Under the pieces are notes generated by a model that saw nothing but the letters and a program-made list of their open reading frames with translations, had not been told where the DNA came from and ran no database searches. The translations under genes were made by a program, and so were the position numbers. Below, one piece after another: positions 16,784-25,400 of a stretch of DNA of 64,000 nucleotides (its first letter is position 1; each line of letters starts with the position of its first letter). The stretch comes from Clostridiales bacterium (GTDB taxonomy: Bacteria > Bacillota > Clostridia > Christensenellales > Pumilibacteraceae): NCBI GenBank assembly GCA_022508445.1, contig JAFLVG010000001.1, positions 186,001-250,000 on the forward strand, in the 5' to 3' direction.

Positions 16784-16980
16784 TCCATTCACCTCTGATT
16801 TCGGTCTGAAAATATTATACCATATTTTAAAATTCAAAACAAGCAAAATGATGTATTTAAACGATAAAAAATTTTCACGTTGGATATACGACTTTGTTTG
16901 TAATAAGAAAAGCGTGGCGTCGATTTCCCATCAATGCACTATGCTGTAAGTTGAGCAATTATGCTCCCTATTTAAATTAT

Positions 16981-17018
16981 AAAATAAGAGCGCAGACATC
17001 AGTCTGCGCTCTTATTTT
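16981..17018 (+). terminator. Strong hairpin with A-rich and T-rich shoulders, orphan
   Basis: A 17-bp perfect inverted repeat (AAAATAAGAGCGCAGAC with its complement) around a 4-nt loop. It would terminate transcription in either direction. No recognisable gene ends next to it on the plus strand. It could end an unannotated small RNA (16.86-17.02 kb) or be a relic of a lost gene. Confidence 0.65.
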
Positions 17019-17116
17019 ATGGTTGAGCTATGGCGTTAGAGTTTGAACGCATTTTTTGTCGTTCTATGAGTTCGTTTGTTTCAGCAAAGAGCTTTCTTCA
17101 TATTTTCTGAAACTAC

Positions 17117-17145
17117 TTGCCAATAACGAAAGCTTGTGCTAAACT
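17117..17145 (+). promoter_or_regulatory. Promoter of HNH gene
   Basis: TTGCCA (17117-17122), 17-bp spacer, TAAACT (17140-17145), 33 nt upstream of the start. A ribosome-binding site AAAGGAG follows. Confidence 0.55.
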
Positions 17146-17178
17146 TTTACTAACGGGGTATCTGCAAAGGAGAAAGGG

Positions 17179-18012
17179 GTGACTGAAACGGGAATTATAT
17201 TACTTGTATTTGTAGCATGTCTGATTGCGGCGGTAATAGCACTTGTTTGTTGTGCAATAATTTATAAAAAGCACTTAAAGATAGTTAAAGAAAACAGCGA
17301 ATATTATGCTGAGGTTCTAAAATTAAATGGCTCTTATGAGTTTTATTCTAATTTTTCAAGCGTGTATAAATATCACGAAACTTGCGCCTCAAAAAGAAAA
17401 TTAGAAAACCTATCGCTTGTAGATGTTCTACTATCAAGAATTGATTGTAACTTTACTTTTTATGAATATTTAATATCGCAAGTTAAAAAAAATAGAAAAA
17501 ACTATGAATCATACTACGAAAAGTATAAATGTCTATGCTCCACTATAACCGAAGATAAAATTAAAGGGTTGAAGATAAAATTAAGTGCCTTTCTCAAAAT
17601 TGAGAGAGGCTTATGCGAAAAGTCAAAACTAACACCACAATTGTCCACCTCAGTCTACATAAGAGCAAGCTACACAAGTCCCAAAGGCAGGAATTCATAT
17701 AGTAAAGAAAGAACATTTACATATGATGAGCTTGTTATCGCTTTTAATCAATACTTAGCATTGAAGAAACAGCAAAAAGATTATTCGTATCAAGTGAAAG
17801 TCGAAAGAGCAAAAATGACTGATTCATTAAGATATGATATCTTAAAAAGAGATAATTTTATGTGCCAGTTGTGCGGGGCAACAGCCCAAGAAGGGGCAAA
17901 ATTGCATGTTGACCATATTGTACCCGTTGCCAAAGGTGGAAAAACGATTGCCTCTAATCTGAGAACATTGTGCGATAGATGCAATATGGGTAAAAGTGAT
18001 AAAATTGAATAA
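17179..18012 (+). CDS. Membrane-anchored HNH endonuclease-domain protein
   Basis: A 277-residue protein starting at GTG 17179 (AAAGGAGAAAGG upstream). Residues 5-30 form one transmembrane helix. Residues 35-215 are Lys/Tyr/Glu-rich and likely helical. The C-terminus (about 220-277) is a complete HNH nuclease module: CQLC near 232, DHIVPVAKGG near 247, NLRTLCDRCNMGKSDK at the end, i.e. two Cys pairs for zinc and the catalytic His. HNH domains cut DNA in many defence, restriction and mobile contexts. An N-terminal membrane anchor is unusual. Codon use is strongly A+T-rich compared with neighbours, suggesting recent acquisition. The biological role is unknown. Confidence 0.75.
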   Translation: MTETGIILLVFVACLIAAVIALVCCAIIYKKHLKIVKENSEYYAEVLKLNGSYEFYSNFSSVYKYHETCASKRKLENLSLVDVLLSRIDCNFTFYEYLISQVKKNRKNYESYYEKYKCLCSTITEDKIKGLKIKLSAFLKIERGLCEKSKLTPQLSTSVYIRASYTSPKGRNSYSKERTFTYDELVIAFNQYLALKKQQKDYSYQVKVERAKMTDSLRYDILKRDNFMCQLCGATAQEGAKLHVDHIVPVAKGGKTIASNLRTLCDRCNMGKSDKIE

Positions 18013-18201
18013 GCCTTGCGGGGTAAATTGATAGTATTACTTTTATACGCCACTATATAACACTGTCACGCTTTTTCGTAAAAGTACGGCAACACACGGG
18101 CGGCGAAGCCGCCCGTGTGTTGATGGCGTATAGTATTACCACGCCACCCCGTAACGTGTAACACTTTTGGCGTAAATAATGAGGAGTAGAGCGAAATAAT
18201 A
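18013..18201. repeat. Structured GC-rich inverted-repeat element (cruciform)
   Basis: Centre: a perfect 15-bp stem (18090-18104 with 18108-18122) with the 3-nt loop GAA, very G+C-rich inside an A+T-rich surrounding. Further out, TATACGCCA near 18047-18055 is mirrored by TGGCGTATA at 18123-18132, and weaker repeats (GTGTAACAC, TTTTGGCGTA) extend to about 18175. The layout resembles a small non-coding mobile repeat (REP/MITE-like) or a structured RNA. No transposase is present. Short leftward ORFs here look like chance reading through the repeat. Confidence 0.6.
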
Positions 18202-19014
18202 ATGTTTGACATATCAAAATATTTAAACAATGAAACATTTTTGATAAATGACAAAAATACTTGGCATCAAGATTTGTTGGATTTAATAGAAAGCAATAAG
18301 CCGTTTATTCGCAAGTATAAGTATGTTGAAACTTATAATTTCAATTTGCATGAAGCTGCCAAAGATTGTACACCAGTTAATTATAAAAATTTACATAGAA
18401 CAAATCTGTATTATTATGATTTAGAATATATTAAAGAATGTGTAAAATCAGAATTGCAAAAATTAACGCTAATCGGTTATCACGCAACAAGACTAACAAA
18501 TGAAGAAGTTGCTAATATTAAAAAAGACGGTTTGATAACTTCCAGCAAAGAAAATTGTTATAAACGAGCCGATAATTTGCTCTTTGACGGATATATCACA
18601 AAGAATGAATGTAATTACATAAAACGTCATTGCATTTTAAATTTTCCATTTGAGTCTGATAGACTTGGTCAAATTTGGTTTCTATCAGGAAATTGTGATA
18701 TTTCAACAAAATATACGGGGCTAAATAATCTGTATAAAGACTACGGCGGTGAGACTATTAGAAATGGAATTGAGAATACGCAACTTTTAAAGAAACTAAA
18801 CGAAATAAGTAAACCGTGTAGTGTTATTTCGTATGTTAAATTAAATACTATACCTCAATATCAAATTGATACATTGGCAGAAAAATTATTGTTACAGAGT
18901 AATAAAAGAAATATAAGTAAAATTTCTTTTGAAATGTATTCCGAAAGCAAAAGAATTTCAGTTATAGATATAATTTATGTGAATGAACATACCAGATTAA
19001 AATTTATAAAATAA
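18202..19014 (+). CDS. Unknown A+T-rich protein, possible ADP-ribosyltransferase-like fold
   Basis: A 270-residue soluble protein rich in Asn, Lys, Tyr and Ile. I do not recognise a family with confidence. A segment near residues 93-112 (IGYHATRLTNEEVANIKKDG) resembles the first strand and following helix of small ADP-ribosyltransferase or RES-like toxin folds (Tyr-His-x-Thr-Arg), and YKDYGGETIR near 180 could supply later active-site residues. This is a guess. Ribosome-binding site GAGGAG is 16 nt from the ATG, farther than usual. Base composition matches the HNH gene and differs from the core genes, so both probably arrived together. A hairpin terminator follows (19050-19089). Confidence 0.5.
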   Translation: MFDISKYLNNETFLINDKNTWHQDLLDLIESNKPFIRKYKYVETYNFNLHEAAKDCTPVNYKNLHRTNLYYYDLEYIKECVKSELQKLTLIGYHATRLTNEEVANIKKDGLITSSKENCYKRADNLLFDGYITKNECNYIKRHCILNFPFESDRLGQIWFLSGNCDISTKYTGLNNLYKDYGGETIRNGIENTQLLKKLNEISKPCSVISYVKLNTIPQYQIDTLAEKLLLQSNKRNISKISFEMYSESKRISVIDIIYVNEHTRLKFIK

Positions 19015-19049
19015 AGAGTAGATAAAATATTCTTTTCTCTATGATTACA

Positions 19050-19089
19050 AAAGAAAAATCACAAGGCTGTTGCCATGTGCTTTTTCTTT
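19050..19089 (+). terminator. Terminator after the unknown A+T-rich gene
   Basis: Imperfect inverted repeat AAAGAAAAATCACA (19050-19063) with TGTGCTTTTTCTTT (19076-19089), 36 nt after the stop codon. The 3' arm itself supplies a T-rich tract. Confidence 0.6.
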
Positions 19090-19165
19090 ACTGGTATGCG
19101 ATAAAGCCCGCTACACCTTTGACGAAAATGTATTCCGTTTTTAGGTGTTCAAACTTTAACGACAT

Positions 19166-19556
19166 TGGTGGAGATGAGGGGAGTTGAACCCCTTTCCGAC
19201 GCGGGTTTGCGGGGACATCTACAAGTTTAGTTTATCGCTTATTGTCCGAGAAGGAACAGCAATAAACAAATGTTCCGTCTCGCGAGGTCTGAGTACTCGA
19301 AGCGGTGCGACCGATCCCGATTCGAGTTGCCTACCGTTCAATTACGCTCGCCGTCCCGCCGATAGGTAGCGGGGGCGAACGCCGTAGCTAAATTAAGCTG
19401 CGAATGCCATTGCGGGAGCCGCAACCGGAGCTGCGAACTTTACCGTTTTGGCGGTTTCGTTTTTGTTGGCAATTATAGCCTTTTGCGTTTTTAGGTAGAC
19501 GGCCCTACCACTTGCTTTCCGTCGCTACGCCGCGCCGTCGAAGCCTTTACATCCCC
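19166..19556 (-). ncRNA. ssrA: Transfer-messenger RNA (tmRNA)
   Basis: A 391-nt tmRNA that rescues stalled ribosomes with SmpB. The 5' end is GGGGATGTAAAGGCTTCGAC (from 19556 leftward). The 3' end is GGAGTTCGAACCCC-type T arm followed by CATCTCCACCA, with CCA encoded (19166-19168). The tag reading frame lies at 19393-19470: resume codon GCC, then 24 codons and TAA, encoding ANKNETAKTVKFAAP followed by VAAPAMAFAA. The hydrophobic Ala-Ala end is the degradation signal. A promoter (TTGCAA, 17 bp, TATAAT) lies just upstream, 11 nt from the mature 5' end. The 3' end faces the A+T-rich island, a common integration site. Confidence 0.95.
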
Positions 19557-19566
19557 AAGTCTATAT

Positions 19567-19595
19567 ATTATACATGAATGCAAGCGAGTTTGCAA
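19567..19595 (-). promoter_or_regulatory. Promoter of ssrA
   Basis: TTGCAA (19590-19595), 17-bp spacer, TATAAT (19567-19572), leftward. Predicted start at about 19560, a few bases before the mature tmRNA end. Confidence 0.8.
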
Positions 19596-19662
19596 CAAAT
19601 TTTTCGCGTATCGAACGTTTCGGCGCAATCAGACATTTTACGCAGTTTTCGCTCTTATTAGA

Positions 19663-20226
19663 TTACATCAAAACCCCGCTTAATAGTCTTGTCGTTACGG
19701 ACGCCATGATCGCCGCAGGGATTTGACAGTCGTTCTTCATCCACTCGCGCATAATCGACGCAATGCCTGCCGCGGCGAAATTCAGATAATAATTGGAGAG
19801 CATAGGATCGAACGACGCCGAATTGTGTAGCGTTTCGGACAGCTCGATCTCGACAAATTCGCGAATCTTGTCCGTAATGAAAACGTACAGATCGGGATCG
19901 AAGAAAATCAATGTAAACTCTCTTGTGCACAAAATATACTCGTACCAATACAGATATATCTTTCGCGCGCCGCTCGTTTTAAAGTCGTACTTTTGCATGA
20001 ATTCGAAAAACACCTGGTCGAACAGCCGCTCGACAACCGATATTTTGGACTCGAAATTCCTGTAAAACGTTTTACGCGCAACGCCGGCTTTTACGCAGAT
20101 ATCCGTCACCGATATCTGTGCGAACGGCGTTTCCTCCAAAAGCTCGAAAAGCGCGGTCGTGATGAGGTCCATCGATCTCGCCCTTCCTGCGTTTATGCGC
20201 TGAGCATTCACATTCAAATCGAGCAT
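19663..20226 (-). CDS. TetR/AcrR-family transcriptional regulator
   Basis: A 187-residue regulator. Residues 18-65 form the TetR helix-turn-helix (ALFELLEETPFAQISVTDIC, then VARKTFYRNFESK). The rest is a helical ligand-binding and dimerisation domain of unknown specificity, similar in length to the group of TetR proteins that act in drug or stress responses. Start ATG 20226 has GGGGGAG 7 nt upstream. It is followed by the ssrA region and preceded by the HAD genes, transcribed in the same direction. The target is unknown. No operator palindrome stands out nearby. Confidence 0.85.
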   Translation of the reverse strand: MLDLNVNAQRINAGRARSMDLITTALFELLEETPFAQISVTDICVKAGVARKTFYRNFESKISVVERLFDQVFFEFMQKYDFKTSGARKIYLYWYEYILCTREFTLIFFDPDLYVFITDKIREFVEIELSETLHNSASFDPMLSNYYLNFAAAGIASIMREWMKNDCQIPAAIMASVTTRLLSGVLM

Positions 20227-20274
20227 TTTAAACTCCCCCTTTACCGTAGAACATATGGGTGATTTGTTTTTGCT

Positions 20275-20976
20275 TTAATCGAGCAAGCCATGCGATTTCA
20301 ACGCATCAAACAGCTCGCTCGGCTTGTCGATAACGAAATTCGGATTGTACTCGTCAAGCACGGCGCGGTCGCGGAATCCCCAAGTCACCGCAACCGACAC
20401 AATGCCGCAATTATTCGCAGTTTTCATATCGGTTTCGCCGTCGCCCACGTACACCGCCTGCGACTTATCGACGCCGATAAGCTCCAAAGCTTTTTTCACC
20501 CCGTCGGGCGCAGGCTTTGGCCTTATGCCGTCTTGCGCACCCACAACGACGTCAACGCTCGAAAAAAACTTGTCTTTGAGCGCCCTCGCCGCGCCGTCGT
20601 ATTTATTGGTGACAATCGCTGTTTTGAGTCCCAGACATTTCGCCGCGGCGAGCATTTCGGACACGCCTTCATACGGCTTTGTAAAGTCGGCATTGTGCTT
20701 ATCGTAATACTCGGTAAAAACCGACAGGCATGCGTCAAAGAGTTCACGGTCGCCAATCGTTTCGCTATCCGACTTGGGATCGACGCCGTTTATCAAAAAA
20801 TACAGCGCGCGCTCGATGAGCCTCGGCACGCCGTTGCCCACATACCGTCTGACACGCGCTTTATCGAGCGCGGCGTAAGAAAGAGCGCCGAGCGCGTGAC
20901 CTAACGCCGCCGTCAAATCGTCGAGCGTGTCGAGTAATGTTCCGTCCAGATCGAATACTATTGCTTTGATTTTCAT
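20275..20976 (-). CDS. HAD phosphatase, phosphoglycolate phosphatase-like
   Basis: A 233-residue HAD hydrolase of subfamily IA. Motif I FDLDGTLLDT (residues 8-17) holds the nucleophile Asp and the acid/base Asp. Motif II is VTNKYDGA near 120, motif III the Lys in RPKPAPDG near 150, motif IV VYVGDGETDM near 173. The cap is of the alpha-helical Gph/PpaX type, so phosphoglycolate or pyrophosphate are plausible substrates. The start overlaps the stop of the preceding HAD gene by 4 nt (ATGA). Confidence 0.8.
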   Translation of the reverse strand: MKIKAIVFDLDGTLLDTLDDLTAALGHALGALSYAALDKARVRRYVGNGVPRLIERALYFLINGVDPKSDSETIGDRELFDACLSVFTEYYDKHNADFTKPYEGVSEMLAAAKCLGLKTAIVTNKYDGAARALKDKFFSSVDVVVGAQDGIRPKPAPDGVKKALELIGVDKSQAVYVGDGETDMKTANNCGIVSVAVTWGFRDRAVLDEYNPNFVIDKPSELFDALKSHGLLD

Positions 20977-21653
20977 TTTCTATCCGCAAGTGCTATAAGC
21001 TCTGCCGCGTGCGCCGCCGCGCCGCCGTCAGCCTTCACATACATAATTCCGAAATCCGCCGCGCCCATGCCGTCGCTGACCGTGTCGTCGCCCACCATAA
21101 CCGCGTCGCGCTTATCGAGTCCGTACTTGTCGAACAGCATGCCGAAATACTTCGGATCGGGCTTGCGGCAGCCGCACTCCGAGCTCAACAAAAAGCCGTC
21201 GAACGCACCCGACAGTCCGCACTCTTCGATTTCCTTATACGTAAACGACGCTTGCGCATTGCTCAACAGATATAGTTTTGCCCCGCGCGTTTTCAGCTTT
21301 TCGAACAGCTCCTTAATTCCGTCGAACAGCCGCAAATGCACAATGGACGCGAACCGCGCTTTCACGGCGCACTCCGTGGCAGTCTCGTCGTCAAGTTCGC
21401 CGCCGAGCGATTTTGCTATGCCCTTGTACACACACAAGATATCGCCTTCGGGGTATGCGTATTCGGAACTTTCATAAAGCTCGTCGAGGTGCTTTTTCCA
21501 GCACTCGTCGTACAATGCGCACAGCGTTTGCCAATCGGTTTTAATTCCGCGCTCCGCGAAAAAATCGACTATCGGCGCCCACGACTGCTCTCTATGCTCG
21601 TCGGTGCGAATGTCGATCAGCGTGTTATACAAATCGAACACAAAAGTCTTCAT
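20973..21653 (-). CDS. HAD-superfamily hydrolase (subfamily IA)
   Basis: A 226-residue HAD hydrolase. Motif I VFDLYNTLIDI (residues 4-14) has Asp then Tyr-Asn-Thr, so the second Asp of the DxD motif is replaced by Asn. Such DxN variants occur in haloacid dehalogenase-like members. Motif II LLSNAQ near 125, motif III KPDPKYFG near 155, motif IV VMVGDDTVSDGMGA near 178. Substrate unknown. It is first in a two-gene unit with the Gph-like phosphatase. Its promoter ends 6 nt before the ATG with no ribosome-binding site, indicating a leaderless mRNA. Confidence 0.8.
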   Translation of the reverse strand: MKTFVFDLYNTLIDIRTDEHREQSWAPIVDFFAERGIKTDWQTLCALYDECWKKHLDELYESSEYAYPEGDILCVYKGIAKSLGGELDDETATECAVKARFASIVHLRLFDGIKELFEKLKTRGAKLYLLSNAQASFTYKEIEECGLSGAFDGFLLSSECGCRKPDPKYFGMLFDKYGLDKRDAVMVGDDTVSDGMGAADFGIMYVKADGGAAAHAAELIALADRK

Positions 21654-21659
21654 GTCACT

Positions 21660-21688
21660 ATTATAAGCTTTTTGTAACTTTTTTTCAA
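21660..21688 (-). promoter_or_regulatory. Promoter, leaderless geometry (HAD gene)
   Basis: Leftward: TTGAAA (21683-21688), 17-bp spacer, perfect TATAAT (21660-21665), then AGTGAC and ATG at 21653. The predicted +1 is the A of the start codon. Confidence 0.75.
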
Positions 21689-21716
21689 GCGGTTTCTATG
21701 CTTTACAAGCGACAAT

Positions 21717-22421
21717 CTAATTATTCTTTTTCGCTTTGACCTTCAAAGTGTTTAAATAATTTTTGGTTTCAAGAGGTATGCGGTAGCTTTCTCTCGCCTT
21801 TTGTATCGCCTTGTTGTGCACAAAGCTCGGGAAAATTACGTTCGTAAAAAGCGGCAATGTTTTATCGTAAAACTTGACCAGGCACTCTGCAAGAAGCCAT
21901 GCCGCCGCCATATCTACGTAGTACTCGCCGTATTCGATTTTTTGAAGCGTGTCTAAAACAAAATCTATTCGGTCGGCGGTCAGGCAGTCGAAAAGGAATA
22001 TGATATACGACCGCACCTCGTACTGACCGTCCTGCGACAACAGATACTCAAAGTCGCGCAGGAACGAATCTTTATCCACCCAATCCAAGCAAGAGATAAC
22101 GCAATCGACATGCGCCCACGATCCGAAAAGAGGAATAAGCCTTTTTAGGTATTCGCGCGTTTTTTCGTAGTCGCCCTTTCGCGTGGCAAGAATGCCGGCG
22201 AACAGCACCGTTTCATACGACGGATCGCTGTCATTAAAGAAGCCGTTAAGCACATTATCGCGAGCCGAGATAGGGACTGACTTTGCCAGCTTTTTTATAA
22301 CGGGAGTACGAACGCCGTAGGTCTTGTACGTTGTGTTAACTATGGGATTATTAAACTCGTTGTATTTTTCGTCTATGCCAGCAAACAGTGCGGCTCTGCA
22401 TTCTTCATAAGTTTCGTACAT
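21717..22421 (-). CDS. DNA alkylation repair protein (AlkD-like HEAT-repeat family)
   Basis: A 234-residue protein whose helical repeats match the DNA alkylation repair family: VRTPVIKKLAKSV near residue 35, then YETVLFAGIL, SWAHVDCVISCLDW near 100 and YVDMAAAWLLAECLVKFY near 165. AlkD-like glycosylases remove bulky alkylated bases without base flipping. Start ATG 22421 is preferred over upstream TTG because an AGAGG ribosome-binding site lies 6-7 nt before it. That site overlaps the mfd stop codon, indicating translational coupling to the repair-coupling factor. Confidence 0.75.
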   Translation of the reverse strand: MYETYEECRAALFAGIDEKYNEFNNPIVNTTYKTYGVRTPVIKKLAKSVPISARDNVLNGFFNDSDPSYETVLFAGILATRKGDYEKTREYLKRLIPLFGSWAHVDCVISCLDWVDKDSFLRDFEYLLSQDGQYEVRSYIIFLFDCLTADRIDFVLDTLQKIEYGEYYVDMAAAWLLAECLVKFYDKTLPLFTNVIFPSFVHNKAIQKARESYRIPLETKNYLNTLKVKAKKNN

Positions 22422-22430
22422 AATCAACCT

Positions 22431-25400
22431 CTATTGTTTGCCCTGCGCGTTTTCCACGACATAGCGCATCAAGCTCTTTACGCTGTCGAAAATCACTATC
22501 GGGGTTTTTACGGCGTTGAACACGCCGCCGAATTTTTCGAATCCGCCTTGCACGTCCTTTACGTCCGAAAACTCTATTTTTGCGCCCGAACGAAGCAGAG
22601 TAACCGTCGTCGCATTCATGGCGGCGGCAAGGTTTTTAATAAGCCCGACGTTGGCTAGGTTTTTAAGCTCGGTCGGCACGGTTTCGTAAGCGTCTTTGAG
22701 CCGACTCAAAAGCTCGTCGCGCTCGCCTTCCGTTTTGAGCTGCGAAATCCTGCGGTACAGTTCCACACGCATTGCGCCGTCGCAATAATCCTTGGGAATG
22801 ACCGCCGTGAAGTCTACCTTCATCACGGGATCCTTGTGCGTGCGCACCGCTTGCCCTTTAATCTCGGCAACAGCTTCTTGCAATAGCTTGCAATACATCT
22901 CGTATCCGACGCTTACCATGTGTCCGTGCTGTTCCGCGCCGAACACGTTGCCCACGCCGCGAATGCGCATATCCTGCTCGGCGATCTTTACGCCGCTGCC
23001 GAGCTCGGTATATCTCGACACCGCCGTCAACCGTTCGAGCGCCGCACCCGATAACGTCGTTTCGTTGCCGTACGTAAAATACACCTGCGCAACGCGGTCG
23101 GAGCGCCCCACGCGGCCTTTAAGCTGATACATCTGACTGAGTCCCATATTTTCCGCGCCGTACACAATCATGGTGTTGGCGTTGGGGATATCTATTCCGT
23201 TTTCTATGATCGTCGTCGCGACAAGCACGTCCGCTTTTTTGGCGGCAAAGTCCTCGACGGCAGACGTGAGCCGTTGCTTTTCCATCTGCCCGTGTGCGTA
23301 GACAAACTTAATCTCCGGCATTAACGATTGCAGCCTTCCTGTATACTCTGCAATGCCGCCGCCTCGCGTGCCGCCGGTGACGTAGTTGTAAACAATAAAC
23401 ACCTGACCGCCTCGCGCCACCTCGCGCGTAACCGCGTCAACGCATAGCGCGTCCGAATATTCGGTAACGTACACCTGCGCGGGAAGCCTGCCCGTCGGCG
23501 GAGTTTCGAGCATGGACACGTCGCGAATGCCCGAAAGCGCCATATGAAGTGTGCGCGGAATAGGCGTTGCGGAAAGGGTGAGAACGTTCACGTCGGTTTT
23601 GAGATTTTTAATCTTTTCCTTATCGGAAACGCCGAACTTCTGCTCCTCGTCGAGTATCAAAAGCTCCAAGTTTTTGAACTTGACGCTTCCGCCCAAAAGC
23701 TTATGCGTGCCGCACACAATATCTATCGAACCGTTCTCCAAGCCTTTCAGCGTTTTTGCTGTGTTAGGCTCGGCGCGCGACAGCGCCGCCACGGAAACGC
23801 CGAACCTTTCCATGCGCGATCTCGTGGTATTGTAGTGTTGATGACAAAGCACCGTGGTCGGCGACATGAACGCAACCTGTCCGCCTTGCGCCACGACCTT
23901 GAACGCGACGCGAAGCGCCACCTCGGTCTTGCCGAAGCCCACGTCGCCGCAAATAAGCCTGTCCATTATTTTTCCGCTCGTAAGGTCGGAAAAGCACGCG
24001 TCGATTGCCGCGAGCTGATCGGGCGTTTCGGTATACGGAAAATCGGCGGCAAACGCGTCCTCGATCTCGCCGTCCGTTCCGTATGCTTTGCCGGTGACTG
24101 TTTCACGCTTTGCGTAAAGTTCAAGCAAATCAAACGCCATTGCTTTGAGCCGCGACTTGACTCTCGCCTTTACGCGCTCGAACTCACCGCCTCCGAGCTT
24201 ACTGAGCTTTGGCGGATTGTCGTTGAAGTCGTATTTACTCAGCCGTCCCATGTTTTCGACGGGAACGTACAGCGTATCGCCGCCTGCGTATTTGACGGTG
24301 ATGTAATCGCGTTCGTAGCCACCGAAGTCAACGGCGCCCACCGCCTCGCAAAGCCCGATGCCGTGCGTTTCGTGTACGACGTAATCGCCGGGCTTTGGTA
24401 GCTCCGCCATGCCCGTTCTACGCACCGACTCAAACGGATCGCGCTTCATGCCGACGTTGCGCATGCCGATGACTACCGTATCCTCGGCAAAGAACACGCC
24501 GCCGTCCGCAACGGGCGATATGTATTCCACGTCGAAGCAATCTATCTGTTCGAGTCCCGCGCGGATGTTTGCGCCGATAAGCACACGCATACCGCGCGAC
24601 CGCCACGAGGCAATATCGTTTCTAAGCTCGATCAGATTGCGCCCGTAAAGCGGCAAATCGAGGCTCTTGAACTTATACACCGCGTCCGGCGAGAAAAATC
24701 TGTTATTGCTGTCGATTGCATGAAAACACAGCACACAGCCGCATGTGGGCGGCGTGCTTACGAGATTGTCCTCCGCGCAGAATGGCGATTCTCCTGCCTC
24801 GATCAAACGCTTTGCACGCGAAGCGTGTTCGCGGTGTGCAAAAACGCACCCGTCGTAAACGCTCTTCGCGTCCGCTACGATTATGGGAAGATTGCAAAAT
24901 TTATCGAGCGTGGTATGCTCAAACAGCGGAAGAACGGTCTGCTCGCCGTCACGGTCGCCTACGCGCAGTCGTTCCGCCATGCGGTGTTCTACCGGCACGC
25001 CTGCGGTTTTTCTGCGCTCGCCTGCTTCTATGAGTTTTGCTATTGCGCTCGACCTATCGGCAAACACCGTTTCGGTCGCGGCGTATGCAATAAATTCATC
25101 CAACTTTTCGCCTGCGCTCTGCGACGAAATGTCAAGCGCGCGAATACTGTCGCACTCGTACCCGAAAAATTCGATACGCGCCGCTTCACCGCTCGGCGCG
25201 CAAACGTCCAAAATATCGCCGCGCACCGAAAATTGCGCCGGCTCGTCCACGTGTCCGCAGCGCGTGTAACCTGCGGCAGTAAGCCTTTCCAGCACCTCGT
25301 CGGTGCGCATTTTTATGCCGACCTCGAACTTGACGGCGGCATCGCATACGTATTCGGGCGGAGGCACTATCTGCATCAGCGCTTCCGACGTAGTTACAAC

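Larger units (their letters stand above)
16596..16842 (-). promoter_or_regulatory. Leader-peptide attenuator controlling the ABC-F gene
   Basis: Reading leftward: promoter TTGTTT (16837-16842), 17-bp spacer, TATAAT (16814-16819); ribosome-binding site AGAGGTGA (16789-16796); a six-codon leader; an early hairpin whose left arm is the end of that leader (TTTCTTGC, 16766-16773, pairing with 16704-16711); an alternative hairpin CTCAAA/TTTGAG; then an intrinsic terminator (16616-16650) ending 20 nt before the ABC-F start. A ribosome stalled on the leader by an antibiotic would block the first hairpin and refold the RNA, allowing readthrough. This arrangement is known for vga, lsa, msr and cplR-type genes. 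The refolding itself is inferred. Confidence 0.75.
16843..17178. other. Intergenic, A+T-rich: orphan terminator-like hairpin and HNH-gene promoter
   Basis: No protein gene is supported here. It contains a strong hairpin (16981-17018) without an obvious upstream gene, and the promoter TTGCCA (17117-17122), 17 bp, TAAACT (17140-17145) for the HNH gene. Confidence 0.5.

Noticed and set aside
18053-18254. Short leftward ORFs of about 60 codons across the cruciform repeat
   Set aside because: They arise from reading the inverted repeat and have no ribosome-binding site. They are better explained as part of the non-coding repeat.
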